64,000 nucleotides of DNA from contig NZ_CP140614.1 in NCBI RefSeq assembly GCF_036556685.1, positions 682,001-746,000 of the forward strand. The letters run 5' to 3'. Position numbers and translations under genes: made by a program. The DNA comes from Sulfurospirillum sp. 1612 (GTDB lineage Bacteria; Campylobacterota; Campylobacteria; Campylobacterales; Sulfurospirillaceae). Positions 16,600-28,051 of this stretch are shown here, in pieces; positions within the stretch are counted from its first letter, which is position 1; each line of letters begins with the position of its first letter. The notes beneath the pieces were generated by a model that was not told the origin of the DNA, searched no databases, and worked only from the letters and a program-made list of their open reading frames with translations.

Positions 16600-17466
16600 A
16601 TGAATGCAAAAAAGGCATTAGGTCGCGGATTGAGTGCGATTATAGATGATGTAGAAGAGGCATATCGTCAAGACATAGAAGATTCTATAGACGATTCTAA
16701 TGATTTGGTTCGAGAGATACCCGTTGATCTTATCTCTCCCAACCCTTATCAACCAAGAACGTATTTTAATGAAGAAGCACTACAAGAACTTAGTGATTCC
16801 ATCAAACAACACGGCCTTTTACAGCCGATTATCGTTGTCAAGAAAGATGACCGATTTATCCTCTTAGCAGGAGAGCGCAGACTTCGTGCTACCAAACTCG
16901 CAGGCATTGATAGAATCAAAGCCATTATTGCAGATATCAAATCACAACATCTTAGAGAACTTGCCTTAATCGAAAATATTCAAAGAGAAGATTTAAACCC
17001 AATCGAATTGGCGATTTCCTACAAAGAATTAATCGAAGAGTACAATATAACACAAGAAGGTTTAGCCGGAATTATCCACAAAAGCAGAACACAAATTACC
17101 AATACGATTCGATTACTCTCTCTTGCCAAAAAAACACAAGAATTACTCTCAAGTGGCAAATTATCACAAGGACATGCTAAAATCATCGTAGGATTGTCTC
17201 CCGAAGATGAAAAAGATGTCGTCAATACTATTTTAGGTCAAAAACTTAGCGTCAGAGATACAGAACTACTAGTCAAAAAGATTAAAACACAAGAAAAACC
17301 GACAGACAAAAAGAAACGGCCGATTCCAATCGAGCAAGAGAGTTTAAAAAGTCTTAAAGTTAAATTATTTGAATTAGGCTTTAAAAGCAAAATAAGTCAC
17401 AATAGTATCACTATTACGCTTGATGATGAAGAAAAAATAGAGAGTTTTTTCAAAAGATTATCGTAA
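16600..17466 (+). CDS. parB: ParB/Spo0J chromosome-partitioning protein
   Basis: 288 residues. The N-terminal CTP-binding domain has NPYQPRT and the arginine-patch GERRLRA, then a helix-turn-helix around TQEGLAGIIHKSRTQ and a C-terminal dimer domain. ParB loads at parS and spreads as a clamp. No TGTTTCACGTGAAACA-type parS was found in the window, so the target lies elsewhere. It sits just before the ATP synthase operon, as in Campylobacter. Confidence 0.95.
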   Translation: MNAKKALGRGLSAIIDDVEEAYRQDIEDSIDDSNDLVREIPVDLISPNPYQPRTYFNEEALQELSDSIKQHGLLQPIIVVKKDDRFILLAGERRLRATKLAGIDRIKAIIADIKSQHLRELALIENIQREDLNPIELAISYKELIEEYNITQEGLAGIIHKSRTQITNTIRLLSLAKKTQELLSSGKLSQGHAKIIVGLSPEDEKDVVNTILGQKLSVRDTELLVKKIKTQEKPTDKKKRPIPIEQESLKSLKVKLFELGFKSKISHNSITITLDDEEKIESFFKRLS

Positions 17467-17500
17467 AATTTTCTGTTTAATCAAATAATATAAATATTTA

Positions 17501-17509
17501 TGGTAAAAT
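17501..17509 (+). promoter_or_regulatory. Extended -10 promoter before the ATP synthase operon
   Basis: TGGTAAAAT (TG-N-TAAAAT), 56 bases before atpF'. AAGGGAAGGAG supplies a strong ribosome site. Confidence 0.45.
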
Positions 17510-17564
17510 CCGTAAATTTTGAATGTTCTAATCAAATATTATCTCAAAGGGAAGGAGTAAAAAT

Positions 17565-17990
17565 ATGCATTTGGATGTTATACCGCAGCTTTTATTAGTG
17601 ACCGGTGTTATTTTTTTAATTTTATTGGTCGTACTCAATAAGACACTGTATAGACCACTATTGAATTTTATGGAGAATCGGGATAAATCCATAAAAAGAG
17701 ATTTGGAAAACACGGGCAAAAATAGTAGTGATATTTTAGCGTATCAAGAAGAAGCAAATAAAATTATTTTAGATGCTAAGATGGAAGCGAGCAAAATCAA
17801 AGAGGGCGTTATCGGTACAGTAAAAGAAGAGGCTTCAAAGAAAATTGAAGAAAGTAAAGCTTCAATTGAGAAAGAGTATGAAAAGTTTTTGGATGAGTTG
17901 CGTGCCCAAAAAACAGAACTTAAAAGTGCACTGATTGCCAATATGCCTGCGTTTGATGAGGGCATCAAATCAAAATTAAGTCAAATTTAG
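17565..17990 (+). CDS. atpF': F0F1 ATP synthase subunit b'
   Basis: 141 residues. One N-terminal membrane helix (about 7-26) and a long charged coiled coil make the b' half of the peripheral stalk. Campylobacterota, like cyanobacteria, use b and b' as a heterodimer rather than two identical b subunits. It is first gene of the operon atpF'-F-H-A-G-D-C; as usual for this group, the a and c subunits are not here. Confidence 0.92.
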   Translation: MHLDVIPQLLLVTGVIFLILLVVLNKTLYRPLLNFMENRDKSIKRDLENTGKNSSDILAYQEEANKIILDAKMEASKIKEGVIGTVKEEASKKIEESKASIEKEYEKFLDELRAQKTELKSALIANMPAFDEGIKSKLSQI

Positions 17991-18001
17991 GAGATATGCT
18001 A

Positions 18002-18523
18002 ATGAACAAAATACTATACATGATCTTACTAATAGCACCGACTGTTATCTTTGCAGCGACTTCTCACGAGGGTGCTCATGAGTATGATATCATTCCAAGA
18101 GCGATTAACTTTTTCATCTTTGCGGGAATCTTATACTATCTTATTTCAGAACCAATTCGTAGCTTTTTTGTAGGAAGAAAAACCTCAATTGCAGATCGAT
18201 TAAATTCAATTCAAGAAAAGCTTAAAGAAAGTAACAAAGAAAAAGAAGAGGCAAAAGAACTGGTAGCCAAAGCGAAGGTGCAAGCAAAAAATATACTTGA
18301 AACCAATCAAGAAGAGATTGAAATCTTAAAATCAAAAATTTTGGCAGATTTAGATGCTGAGATTGAGATCATTCAAAAAGGATTCGAAGACCAAATGCAA
18401 ATCGAGAAACGGAAGATGACGCGAGAAGTGATTTCTGAAGTCTTAGACGAGATGTTTTCAAAAGATATGGCGTCATTGCAAAAAGATAAGATGCTAGACA
18501 TCGTGATGAAAAAGGTGGCATAG
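18002..18523 (+). CDS. atpF: F0F1 ATP synthase subunit b
   Basis: 173 residues. The N-terminus looks like a signal or membrane helix (3-17, ending IFAATS) and a second hydrophobic segment (about 33-48) leads into a long coiled coil. This double-hydrophobic start is common in Campylobacterota b subunits. ATG 18002 is eight bases from AGGAG; ATG 17996 is too close. It pairs with b' in the stalk. Confidence 0.92.
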   Translation: MNKILYMILLIAPTVIFAATSHEGAHEYDIIPRAINFFIFAGILYYLISEPIRSFFVGRKTSIADRLNSIQEKLKESNKEKEEAKELVAKAKVQAKNILETNQEEIEILKSKILADLDAEIEIIQKGFEDQMQIEKRKMTREVISEVLDEMFSKDMASLQKDKMLDIVMKKVA

Positions 18524-19054
18524 ATGAGTGGAGAAATTGCAAAAAAATATGTCAATGCACTGACTAAAAGCTGTGACTCAAGTGAGTTGGGTTCCATCTC
18601 AAAAGCTTTAGATGCTCTATCATTAGTATATCATGATAAAAAATTTATCAATATTATATACTCACCCGATGTTACCAAAGAGCAAAAAGAAGCGTTCCTT
18701 CTGTCTTTAGCCGATACTGCTGATACAAAATTAATCAACTTTATCAAGCTACTCAACCAAAACGATCGTTTAAGTCTCATTCCAAAAATTAACGACGAAT
18801 TAAAATATCAAATCGCAGTGATGAACAATCGCTTTCATGCGGTTATCTCAAGTGATTTTAATATTCCTGCTGAGAAGATTAAAATGCTTGAAACAAGTTT
18901 TAGCAAAAAATTTGATTCAGATATACAGTTGAGTGTATCCGATGAAGCCTATCCAGGTGTTAAGGTAGAGATCGATGATTTGGGGCTAGAGATTAGTTTT
19001 TCACTAGACCGTTTAAAAGCACAAATGTCAGAGCACATTTTAAAAGCAATATAA
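18524..19054 (+). CDS. atpH: F1 ATP synthase subunit delta
   Basis: 176 residues, all-helical N-terminal domain and a C-terminal segment with SLDRLKAQM. It joins the peripheral stalk to the top of the alpha3beta3 head. It starts on the base after the atpF stop (TAGATG). Confidence 0.93.
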   Translation: MSGEIAKKYVNALTKSCDSSELGSISKALDALSLVYHDKKFINIIYSPDVTKEQKEAFLLSLADTADTKLINFIKLLNQNDRLSLIPKINDELKYQIAVMNNRFHAVISSDFNIPAEKIKMLETSFSKKFDSDIQLSVSDEAYPGVKVEIDDLGLEISFSLDRLKAQMSEHILKAI

Positions 19055-19082
19055 ATAATATAAAGAATTTAAGGAGTACTTT

Positions 19083-20600
19083 GTGGGAGTAAAAATGAAA
19101 GCTGACGAAATCAGTTCAATCATTAAAGAGCGTATCGAGAATTTTGAATTAAATATAGATATTGAAGAGACCGGAAAAGTTATATCCATAGCTGATGGTG
19201 TTGCCAATGTATATGGTTTGAAAAATGTTATGGCCGGTGAAATGGTTGAATTTGAAGACGGTGAAAGAGGAATGGCACTCAACCTTGAAGAATCAAGTGT
19301 TGGTATTGTTATTCTAGGAAGCGGAAATGATGTCAAAGAAGGCTCATCTGTTAAACGATTAGGTAAACTACTCAGAGTCCCAGTCGGCGAAGCTTTGATT
19401 GGTCGTGTGGTAAATCCTTTGGGTGACCCAATAGATGGTAAAGGTCCGATTGAATCAACAGAAACACGATTTGTTGAAGAAAAAGCATTGGGTATCATGG
19501 CAAGAAAATCCGTTCATGAACCACTCCAAACCGGTATTAAAGCGATTGATGCGTTGGTTCCAATCGGTAGAGGTCAAAGAGAGTTGATTATTGGTGATAG
19601 ACAAACTGGTAAAACAACCGTAGCAATCGATACTATCATCAATCAAAAAGGTCAAGATGTTGTCTGTATCTATGTAGCGATTGGTCAAAAACAATCTACT
19701 ATCGCACAAATTGTTAAAAAACTCGAAGAGCATGGCGCCATGGATTATACAATCATCGTGGCAGCGGGAGCATCTGATTCTGCGACACTCCAATATCTAG
19801 CTCCATATGCAGGGGTTACTATGGGTGAATACTTTAGAGACAGTTCACGACACGGTTTAATTGTCTATGATGATTTGAGTAAACATGCGGTAGCTTATCG
19901 TGAAATGTCATTGATTTTGAGACGACCTCCAGGTCGTGAAGCATATCCTGGTGATGTTTTCTATTTGCACTCAAGATTGCTAGAGCGTGCTGCAAAAGTG
20001 AGTGATGCACTGGGTGCGGGTAGTTTGACAGCATTGCCTATTATCGAAACACAAGCGGGTGATGTTTCTGCTTACATTCCAACCAATGTTATTTCTATTA
20101 CTGATGGACAAATCTTTTTGGAATCAGATCTCTTTAACTCAGGAATTCGACCTGCGATTAATGTTGGTCTTTCTGTTTCTCGTGTTGGTGGTGCGGCACA
20201 AATCAAAGCCACAAAACAAGTAGCAGGTACCTTGAGACTTGACTTGGCACAATACCGAGAATTACAAGCATTTGCACAATTTGCAAGTGATTTAGATGAA
20301 TCAAGTCGAAATCAGTTAGAACGTGGACAAAGAATGGTCGAAGTGCTTAAGCAACCTCCATATTCTCCATTACCGGTTGAAAAACAAGTTGCTATCATTT
20401 TTGCTGGTGCCAAAGGCTTTTTGGATGATATCCCAGCTGAAGATGTGACTCGTTTTGAAGCAGAACTTGACTCTTTTGTTGAAGCAAAATATCCTCAAAT
20501 ATTCGAACAAATCAAAAGTAAACAAAAAATTGACGATGAAGTTGAAGGATTATTAAAAACAGCCTTGGATGAGTTTAAAGCAACATTTGTAGCAAAATAA
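19083..20600 (+). CDS. atpA: F1 ATP synthase subunit alpha
   Basis: 505 residues. It has the nucleotide-binding P-loop GDRQTGKTT (about 171-179) and the family signature around [14 protein letters not shown]; the non-catalytic partner of beta. GTG 19083 lies six bases from AAGGAG and is chosen; ATG 19095, preceded by GGGAG, would remove four residues and is a real alternative. Confidence 0.96.
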   Translation: MGVKMKADEISSIIKERIENFELNIDIEETGKVISIADGVANVYGLKNVMAGEMVEFEDGERGMALNLEESSVGIVILGSGNDVKEGSSVKRLGKLLRVPVGEALIGRVVNPLGDPIDGKGPIESTETRFVEEKALGIMARKSVHEPLQTGIKAIDALVPIGRGQRELIIGDRQTGKTTVAIDTIINQKGQDVVCIYVAIGQKQSTIAQIVKKLEEHGAMDYTIIVAAGASDSATLQYLAPYAGVTMGEYFRDSSRHGLIVYDDLSKHAVAYREMSLILRRPPGREAYPGDVFYLHSRLLERAAKVSDALGAGSLTALPIIETQAGDVSAYIPTNVISITDGQIFLESDLFNSGIRPAINVGLSVSRVGGAAQIKATKQVAGTLRLDLAQYRELQAFAQFASDLDESSRNQLERGQRMVEVLKQPPYSPLPVEKQVAIIFAGAKGFLDDIPAEDVTRFEAELDSFVEAKYPQIFEQIKSKQKIDDEVEGLLKTALDEFKATFVAK

Positions 20601-20610
20601 GGATTGGGCT

Positions 20611-21501
20611 ATGGCAAATCTTAAAGAGATAAAAAGAAAAATTAAAAGTGTTGAAAACACCAAAAAAACCACTCGTGCTATGAAATTGGTTTCGACAGCC
20701 AAACTCAGACGTGCTGAGATGGCTGCTAAGAAATCACGAGTTTATGCTGAAAAGATTAATGAAGTCTTATCAGAAATTGCTCATAAAATAAATCAATACA
20801 AAGTAGGCGGAATCGATAGCCGATATTTTGATATTGATAAGACATTCAAGAAAATTGATGTCATTTTTGTCACCGCTGACAAAGGATTGTGTGGTGGATT
20901 TAACATACAAACTATCAAAGAAGTACAGCGTTTGATGAAAGAGTATGGAGATGACAATATTGAAATAAGACTCACTGCTGTGGGTCGAAAAGGTATTGAC
21001 TTTTTCAGATTTCAAGGTATCGCATTACATGAAAGTTATATTGGGGTGAGTTCATCACCGGATTATGAAAAAGCACAAGAGATTATAACCAAAGCGATTA
21101 CCGATTTTGAAAATGGCGTTACAGATAAAGTCATCTTGGTACACAACGGTTATAAAAATATGATTTCTCAAGAATTGAAAGTTGTCGATGTTGTTCCAAT
21201 TGCAGAGCCCGATGGTATCACAAAGGAAGAAGATTCTACCTCTATGTTGGAAATCGAGCCGGAAGAAGATGAGACCATCTTGAATTCATTAATTAAAAAA
21301 TATTTTGAATACAATATGTATTATGCGCTTATTGATTCCTTGGCAGCAGAACATAGCGCCAGGATGCAAGCGATGGACAATGCAACCAACAATGCGGCAG
21401 AGAGAGTTCATAAGTTAACACTAGCTTATAACAAAGCAAGACAAGAGTCAATCACCACTGAGTTAATTGAGATTATCAGCGGTGTTGAGTCTATGAAATA
21501 A
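20611..21501 (+). CDS. atpG: F1 ATP synthase subunit gamma
   Basis: 296 residues. The central rotor shaft, with long N- and C-terminal helices ([19 protein letters not shown] and the end region [13 protein letters not shown]). It lies between alpha and beta as in all F1 operons, ten bases after atpA. Confidence 0.95.
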   Translation: MANLKEIKRKIKSVENTKKTTRAMKLVSTAKLRRAEMAAKKSRVYAEKINEVLSEIAHKINQYKVGGIDSRYFDIDKTFKKIDVIFVTADKGLCGGFNIQTIKEVQRLMKEYGDDNIEIRLTAVGRKGIDFFRFQGIALHESYIGVSSSPDYEKAQEIITKAITDFENGVTDKVILVHNGYKNMISQELKVVDVVPIAEPDGITKEEDSTSMLEIEPEEDETILNSLIKKYFEYNMYYALIDSLAAEHSARMQAMDNATNNAAERVHKLTLAYNKARQESITTELIEIISGVESMK

Positions 21502-22932
<1,431 letters not shown>

Positions 22933-22952
22933 GCTTTAAATAAGGTAATATT

Positions 22953-23345
22953 ATGGAAACATTAAAATTAGAAATTGTGACTCCCGATGGTCAAATTTTT
23001 GAAGATCTTGTCAAAGGTGTAACGCTTCCAGGTAGCGAAGGTGAGTTTGGAGTACTCCCTCACCACGCTTCTTTGGTCTCTCTCTTACAAGCGGGTATCA
23101 TCGACATTGAACTTCAAGATGGATCGCATGAAATAGTTGCGATAGATTGGGGACATGCCAAGATAGATGAAAGTAAAGTGATGGTACTTGTTGATGGTGC
23201 TGTTGCGATTACAGGAAGTAATGAGGGCGCCATAGCAAAAGCAATAGAAGAGGGCAAAAAGCTAATCAAAGGTATGAGCGACTCTGATGTAGCCATAGCA
23301 GTAGCATTTTCTAAGATAGATAATGTTCTCAAAGATAGACATTAG
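22953..23345 (+). CDS. atpC: F1 ATP synthase subunit epsilon
   Basis: 130 residues. The N-terminal beta-sandwich holds the conserved GEFGVLPHHASL. The C-terminal helical part is short. It couples the rotor to the c-ring and can inhibit ATP hydrolysis. Last ATP synthase gene; the TolQ-like gene starts six bases later, so the envelope genes probably share the transcript. Confidence 0.95.
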   Translation: METLKLEIVTPDGQIFEDLVKGVTLPGSEGEFGVLPHHASLVSLLQAGIIDIELQDGSHEIVAIDWGHAKIDESKVMVLVDGAVAITGSNEGAIAKAIEEGKKLIKGMSDSDVAIAVAFSKIDNVLKDRH

Positions 23346-23351
23346 TATTAT

Positions 23352-23957
23352 ATGTTAGCGATTGATCTTCTCATTAATTATTTCTCCAGAAGTAGCTATG
23401 TGACACTCTTTGTGATTTTTTGGTTATCTTTATACTTTATTATCACATTTGGTATTTTACTTAGCAGATACTTTTTTCTTAACGCGTGGCTTAGAGTGGA
23501 AAAAAACTCACTTGAGTCGATGTTGATGGGTGCCAAGAATGTTCGCGATGATTCGATCTTGCGCAAATGTTCCAGAAGTGCTAGCACCCAACAAAAAAAT
23601 CTTTTAAATGTATGTAAAAGTGTGGCTGAAAAAAGTGCGACCAATGGATTGTGGATGTTATCGATTATTGCATCCACATCTCCTTTTATCGGACTCTTTG
23701 GTACGGTTGTTTCGATTCTTGATACCTTTAGTGGGTTGGGACAAAGTGGTAGTGCCTCTTTAGGTGTGATTGCACCGGCCATTAGTGAAGCCTTAATCGC
23801 CACTGCTGCGGGTATTTTTGTCGCAATTCCTGCTTATAGTATTCATCTTTTTTTGAAACGAAAAGCCTATGAAGTGCTTGTATATGTGGATAGAGAGATG
23901 GAATTGTTGCTCTCTGGTAGCAACAATATAGACAAGGTTCCTCATAACGATGTTTGA
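23352..23957 (+). CDS. tolQ: ExbB/TolQ/MotA-family proton channel protein
   Basis: 201 residues with three membrane helices (about 15-38, 100-125, 140-165). The family region ISEALIATAAGIFVAIPAY is clear. With the next gene it forms the proton-driven motor that energises a TonB/TolA-like protein. Because tolB and pal follow, a Tol role is likelier than a siderophore TonB role, but sequence alone does not separate TolQ from ExbB. Confidence 0.88.
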   Translation: MLAIDLLINYFSRSSYVTLFVIFWLSLYFIITFGILLSRYFFLNAWLRVEKNSLESMLMGAKNVRDDSILRKCSRSASTQQKNLLNVCKSVAEKSATNGLWMLSIIASTSPFIGLFGTVVSILDTFSGLGQSGSASLGVIAPAISEALIATAAGIFVAIPAYSIHLFLKRKAYEVLVYVDREMELLLSGSNNIDKVPHNDV

Positions 23958-24339
23958 TTGGGATGATGCTCCCGAGTTAAATATCACCCCTTTGGTTGAT
24001 ATTATGCTGGTGCTATTGGCTATTTTGATGGTCACGACACCGGCAATGGTTTATCAAGAAAAGATTACTTTGCCAGACGGTTCTAAATCCTCTGTTGTCA
24101 AAAAACTTCCAGAATTAGAAATCAGAATCAGTAGCGACAAAAAAGTTCATATTAAAAAAGATTCTTTTTTACTAAAAGAGTTTGCAGACAATTTCATCAT
24201 GATAAAAAATAAATATCCTGCTAATACCACGGTATATATCAAAGCGGATGAATCTTTGAAATATCGGGATGTTATGTATGTGTTAAAAAGTGTGAAAGAA
24301 GCCGGCTTTACAAAAGTATCACTTGAAACAAACGGGTGA
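23950..24339 (+). CDS. tolR: ExbD/TolR-family protein
   Basis: 129 residues. One membrane helix (about 15-33) holds the essential aspartate in LVDIMLVLLAILMV, followed by a periplasmic domain with YIKADESLKY. It overlaps the TolQ-like gene by eight bases, and its stop overlaps the possible GTG start of the next gene. Confidence 0.9.
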   Translation: MFDWDDAPELNITPLVDIMLVLLAILMVTTPAMVYQEKITLPDGSKSSVVKKLPELEIRISSDKKVHIKKDSFLLKEFADNFIMIKNKYPANTTVYIKADESLKYRDVMYVLKSVKEAGFTKVSLETNG

Positions 24340-24341
24340 GT

Positions 24342-25094
24342 ATGTTGCCAAAGTCGCGTTATAATGTAGTAGGCTTTTCATTATCGATTCTACTCTATAT
24401 TTGTATTGTTGTCTCTTTGGGATTCTATCTACAAAGTCGTATTAAAAACAATATTAATTATGTTGTTTCTAATAAAAATGTACTGGATATTACCTTGGTA
24501 CAAAATAAAACAAAAAAGAGGCAAACTCCACCCAAAAAAGTACCCAAAAAGACAAAAGTAAAGCCGAAATCTGCTCCAAAACCTAGCCCTAAAAATGTCA
24601 CAGCAAAGCATGAAAAAAAAGTAGCATTGAGAGGACTTTTTGATAAAATTGATGTCAAAAAAATAGAAAAACCTCATAAGAAAAAAGCTGTGGCTACCAG
24701 AAAAATGCCGACCAATAAAAAGAGTGCCAATACGGCTGTAAAAAAGAATGATGCGAAAAAACTCGTGGATGCTTTGACATTTGAAAAACAGTCAAATATC
24801 AAATCTGTCAAAAATGGTGTTGTGGATAAATTCCGTGGTACGGTGACACAAATACTAGATACAAATTGGCAAAACACAATCGATACGGTTTCAGGAAACA
24901 AAGCGACCGTGATGATTTCTATTGATAATTTAGGAAATTTTAGTTATAAAATAGAAAAACTTTCCTATAATGATGAATTCAATGCCAAATTATTGGATTT
25001 TTTAGAAGAGATGAAAGACAAAGAGTTTCCACCCTATACAGAAGGTGGGATTTTTAAACTACCCGTAATATTTAAGGACATAAGAAATGAGTAA
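24342..25094 (+). CDS. tolA: TonB/TolA-like energy-transducing protein
   Basis: About 250 residues. An N-terminal anchor helix (about 10-30) leads into a Lys/Pro-rich extended region (about 50-115, many PKK, KPK and PKPSPK runs) and a C-terminal TonB/TolA-fold domain ending PPYTEGGIFKLPVIF. It links the motor to outer-membrane partners; position before tolB and pal favours TolA. The start is ATG 24342 or GTG 24336, the latter overlapping the tolR stop as GTGA. Confidence 0.85.
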   Translation: MLPKSRYNVVGFSLSILLYICIVVSLGFYLQSRIKNNINYVVSNKNVLDITLVQNKTKKRQTPPKKVPKKTKVKPKSAPKPSPKNVTAKHEKKVALRGLFDKIDVKKIEKPHKKKAVATRKMPTNKKSANTAVKKNDAKKLVDALTFEKQSNIKSVKNGVVDKFRGTVTQILDTNWQNTIDTVSGNKATVMISIDNLGNFSYKIEKLSYNDEFNAKLLDFLEEMKDKEFPPYTEGGIFKLPVIFKDIRNE

Positions 25095-26358
25095 AAAAAT
25101 TATATTGATGTTGATGCTTTCTCTATCATTATTTGCATATGATGCCACTGTGGAGATTGTTAAAAAGATAGATTCATTACCGAAAATTGCAGTGCAAGAT
25201 GCGAGCAATTCGGATGTAAGTATGACATTGAGAAAGAAGTTTGACAAGATTCTAATCGGAGATTTGAGAGTAAGTGCCAATTTTAATCCGCTCAATGAAT
25301 ACCTACAAAGTAGTTATGATGGTGATGTCAAAGAAAATTTTTTAACTCAAAAAAACGTAGATTTAATTTTAAGATATAAATTAGAACTTGACGGAAAAGC
25401 CCTGCTTGCTCATGTCAAATTGATTAATGCCAGCAATGGAGAAATCAAAAATGAGACAAATTATAAGATTCAAAATACCAATAGATATCCCTTTATTGCT
25501 CATCGAATTATCGTAGATACGAATGATTTCATAGGGGCTCCTTCAATAAAATGGATGGAACAATTTGTGATTTTTGCAAAATTGACAGGGAAAAAAGAGT
25601 CAGAAATTGTCGTCTCTGATTATACTTTGAGCTTCCAGAAAGTCGTCGTAAAAGGTGGCTTAAATCTCTTCCCACAATGGGCAAATGCGAGACAAGACCA
25701 ATTTTATTATTCGTCTTACAATGGCGTCAAACCAACCTTATATCGTGTTGATTTAAGTAATGGTGAACGACAGAAAATCATCACAAGTAACGGGATGTTA
25801 GTGTGTTCTGATGTGTCTCGTGATGGTCGAAAATTATTATTGACGATGGCTCCTAATGATCAGGCAGATATTTATGAGTATGATGTTCTCAATAAAGATT
25901 TACGACGCGTGACTAAATACTCAGGGATTGATGTTAGCGGTAAATTTATAGATGATGATACCAAGATGGTATTTATCTCCGATCGCTTAGGCTACCCGAA
26001 CGTTTTTTCAAAAAAATTGAATTTAAATGCGAGTGTTGAGCAGATGGTCTATCATGGCAAAAATAATAGTTCTGTCTCCGCTAATGATAACTATATTGTC
26101 TACTCAAGTCGGGAAAATTCTAGCGAATTTGGACGCAATGTTTTTAATCTTTATTTGATTTCAACCAAGACAGATTTTATCCGTCAGCTGACTGCTAATG
26201 GAAAGAATCTCTATCCTCGGTTTTCTGATGATGTAGATACGATTATGTTTATCAAAGAATACAAAAATCAAAGTTCTCTTGGAATCATCAGGCTGAGTGC
26301 TAATAAAAGTTTCTTATTTCCCCTTAAAGCGGGAAAAATTCAGTCAATTGATTGGTAA
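25087..26358 (+). CDS. tolB: Tol-Pal system protein TolB
   Basis: 423 residues: a signal peptide (1-17, ending LSLFA), an N-terminal alpha/beta domain, and a C-terminal beta-propeller with repeated D-G-R/K strands (SRDGRKLLLTM, NDNYIVYSSR, DVDTIMFIKE). TolB binds Pal and TolA in the periplasm during outer-membrane constriction. It overlaps the previous gene by eight bases. Confidence 0.94.
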   Translation: MSKKIILMLMLSLSLFAYDATVEIVKKIDSLPKIAVQDASNSDVSMTLRKKFDKILIGDLRVSANFNPLNEYLQSSYDGDVKENFLTQKNVDLILRYKLELDGKALLAHVKLINASNGEIKNETNYKIQNTNRYPFIAHRIIVDTNDFIGAPSIKWMEQFVIFAKLTGKKESEIVVSDYTLSFQKVVVKGGLNLFPQWANARQDQFYYSSYNGVKPTLYRVDLSNGERQKIITSNGMLVCSDVSRDGRKLLLTMAPNDQADIYEYDVLNKDLRRVTKYSGIDVSGKFIDDDTKMVFISDRLGYPNVFSKKLNLNASVEQMVYHGKNNSSVSANDNYIVYSSRENSSEFGRNVFNLYLISTKTDFIRQLTANGKNLYPRFSDDVDTIMFIKEYKNQSSLGIIRLSANKSFLFPLKAGKIQSIDW

Positions 26359-26371
26359 TTTAAATAAAATA

Positions 26372-26380
26372 TGATAAAAT
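26372..26380 (+). promoter_or_regulatory. Extended -10 promoter before pal
   Basis: TGATAAAAT (TG-N-TAAAAT) starts 14 bases after the tolB stop and 34 before pal. It would give pal expression independent of the upstream operon. Confidence 0.45.
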
Positions 26381-26413
26381 AACATGAAACTTAATTTTTA
26401 GAAGGTGGTAATT

Positions 26414-26977
26414 ATGAAAAAAATGGTACTAGCAAGTATAGGCGTAGCTGTTCTCCTATTTACGGGTTGTAGTCAAAAAAATCCAGATGTGGATATGACG
26501 ACTAAAAATCAAAAAATGGAACAAACAAGCAATATGAATCAAAATACATCAGGCACCATGGATGCTAACAATATGGATGCCAATACTATGGCACAACAAA
26601 AAGCAGATGCCATGAAAATGTTGATTTCTAATTTAGAAAAAAACCTTAAATCTGTATATTTTGATTTTGATAAATATAATATAAAAACAACAATGCAACC
26701 AGTCGTACAAGATGATGCAGGGTTGCTAAATAGTGATAAAGCACAAAATCTATCTATCAAAATAGAAGGTAATTGTGATGAATGGGGTACGGATGAGTAC
26801 AACTATGCATTGGGACTCAAAAGAGCACGAACTGTGAAAAACGAACTCAGTGCACAAGGCGTGAATGCCAGCCGTATGATGATTATAAGCTATGGTAAAA
26901 GCAATCCAGTTTGTAATGAACATACAAAAGCATGTTGGTCTAAAAACAGAAGAGCCGATCTTAAGCTACTACCATAA
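26414..26977 (+). CDS. pal: Peptidoglycan-associated lipoprotein Pal
   Basis: 187 residues. A lipoprotein signal ends LLFTGC (Cys19). A low-complexity Met/Asn/Gln linker (about 25-60) precedes an OmpA-type peptidoglycan-binding domain with VYFDFDKYNI and GNCDEWGTDEYNYALG. It ties the outer membrane to the wall; C. jejuni Omp18 is the counterpart. ATG 26414 is eight bases from GAAGG; GTG 26405 is not needed. Confidence 0.94.
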   Translation: MKKMVLASIGVAVLLFTGCSQKNPDVDMTTKNQKMEQTSNMNQNTSGTMDANNMDANTMAQQKADAMKMLISNLEKNLKSVYFDFDKYNIKTTMQPVVQDDAGLLNSDKAQNLSIKIEGNCDEWGTDEYNYALGLKRARTVKNELSAQGVNASRMMIISYGKSNPVCNEHTKACWSKNRRADLKLLP

Positions 26978-26990
26978 ATAATGTAAACTA

Positions 26991-27021
26991 ATAATCCAGG
27001 CATATCTTTTGCTTGGATTAT
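26991..27021 (+). terminator. 12-bp hairpin between pal and cpoB
   Basis: ATAATCCAGGCA (26991-27002) pairs with TGCTTGGATTAT (27010-27021), with one G-U pair and a seven-base loop. Few U's follow, so it is either a weak terminator or an element stabilising pal mRNA. Confidence 0.45.
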
Positions 27022-27079
27022 CTACTTTGACTCAAATCATTTAACAAACAAACACATAATGAGTAAGGAAGATAGATAG

Positions 27080-27976
27080 ATGACGAAAAGAGTACTATTT
27101 CTTATATTGTTACCATGGCTTGCCTTTGCAAATGAGCCTTCTGTATATGGTGCCGGAAATCTTGACAGCCCGAACCCTTATGGATTGAGTCAAAGTGAAA
27201 AAAAGATTTTTTCAAACATGCAAAATATCAAACGTTTGGAAAAAGCGATTAAAATATTACAGATTAACTCAAATGATCAAAAAGAGAGATTTGAAGGCAT
27301 TCGTTCGGTTACTGAATCTATTAGCAATAAAATAGGTCAGTTGGACAAACGACTGTTTACGCTCGAATCACAAGATGAAAACCGAACAGATTCCTTGCGT
27401 CATCTAAAAGATGAGATTGCCACGCTGCAATCAGATCTCAATGCCAGCGTTCAAGCACAGATTGCCAATCAGGACAAAGTCAAAAATGTCTTGTCGGAAT
27501 TGAGCAGTTTAATTGATTCCATTAACTCAACGTATATCTCTAAAGATGAGTTTCAAAAATTTAAAGATAGTGTCAATCAAAAGCTATCGACTTTCAAAAA
27601 AAGCACGACACGCCAATCATTTTCTGGAAAGAATAAGGCATCACTAGAGAAAAAAGCCGCGCAACTTGTCAGAAAAAAATCTTATGCTGAAGCCAAAGAT
27701 ATTTATACATTTTTGGTGAAACAACGCTACCATCCAGCTGGTAACAGTTTTCGATTAGGAGAGATTGCCTATGCCCAAAAATCCTACGCTGATGCTATTT
27801 TGCATTACAAAAAAAGTATCTCTTTATATGACAAAGCATCTTATGTCCCGGTCTTACTCTATCATACCGGAATCTCGTTGAGCAAACTCAAACGACATAA
27901 AGAAGCATCGAAATTTTTCAATGCACTGCAAAGCAATTATCCTAATTCAAAAGAGGCAAAAAGCCTTAAAAAATAA
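27080..27976 (+). CDS. cpoB: CpoB/YbgF-like Tol-associated TPR protein
   Basis: 298 residues: a signal peptide (1-17, ending LAFA), a coiled-coil region (about 35-165, heptad-rich with KRLEKAIKILQ), then tetratricopeptide repeats (about 185-298). This order is that of CpoB, the coordinator of peptidoglycan synthesis and outer-membrane constriction. Position directly after pal supports this; it is counterpart to Cj0114. Confidence 0.9.
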   Translation: MTKRVLFLILLPWLAFANEPSVYGAGNLDSPNPYGLSQSEKKIFSNMQNIKRLEKAIKILQINSNDQKERFEGIRSVTESISNKIGQLDKRLFTLESQDENRTDSLRHLKDEIATLQSDLNASVQAQIANQDKVKNVLSELSSLIDSINSTYISKDEFQKFKDSVNQKLSTFKKSTTRQSFSGKNKASLEKKAAQLVRKKSYAEAKDIYTFLVKQRYHPAGNSFRLGEIAYAQKSYADAILHYKKSISLYDKASYVPVLLYHTGISLSKLKRHKEASKFFNALQSNYPNSKEAKSLKK

Positions 27977-28014
27977 TAATTTTATCTTGTATAAGGGCAA
28001 GTAAAAATAAATTA

Positions 28015-28023
28015 TGCTAAAAT
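28015..28023 (+). promoter_or_regulatory. Extended -10 promoter of slyD
   Basis: TGCTAAAAT (TG-N-TAAAAT), 28 bases before the slyD start, followed by an AAGGAG ribosome site. Confidence 0.5.
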
Positions 28024-28051
28024 CACTCGTTTTTATTAGCAAGGAGAATTT

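Noticed and set aside
16600-17466. parS site near parAB
   Set aside because: I looked for a TGTTTCACGTGAAACA-like sequence near parAB and saw none; a mismatched site could be missed by eye.
24342-25094. Siderophore TonB rather than TolA
   Set aside because: The Lys/Pro-rich linker fits TonB, but the gene lies directly before tolB, pal and cpoB, which favours a Tol role. The question is not fully settled.
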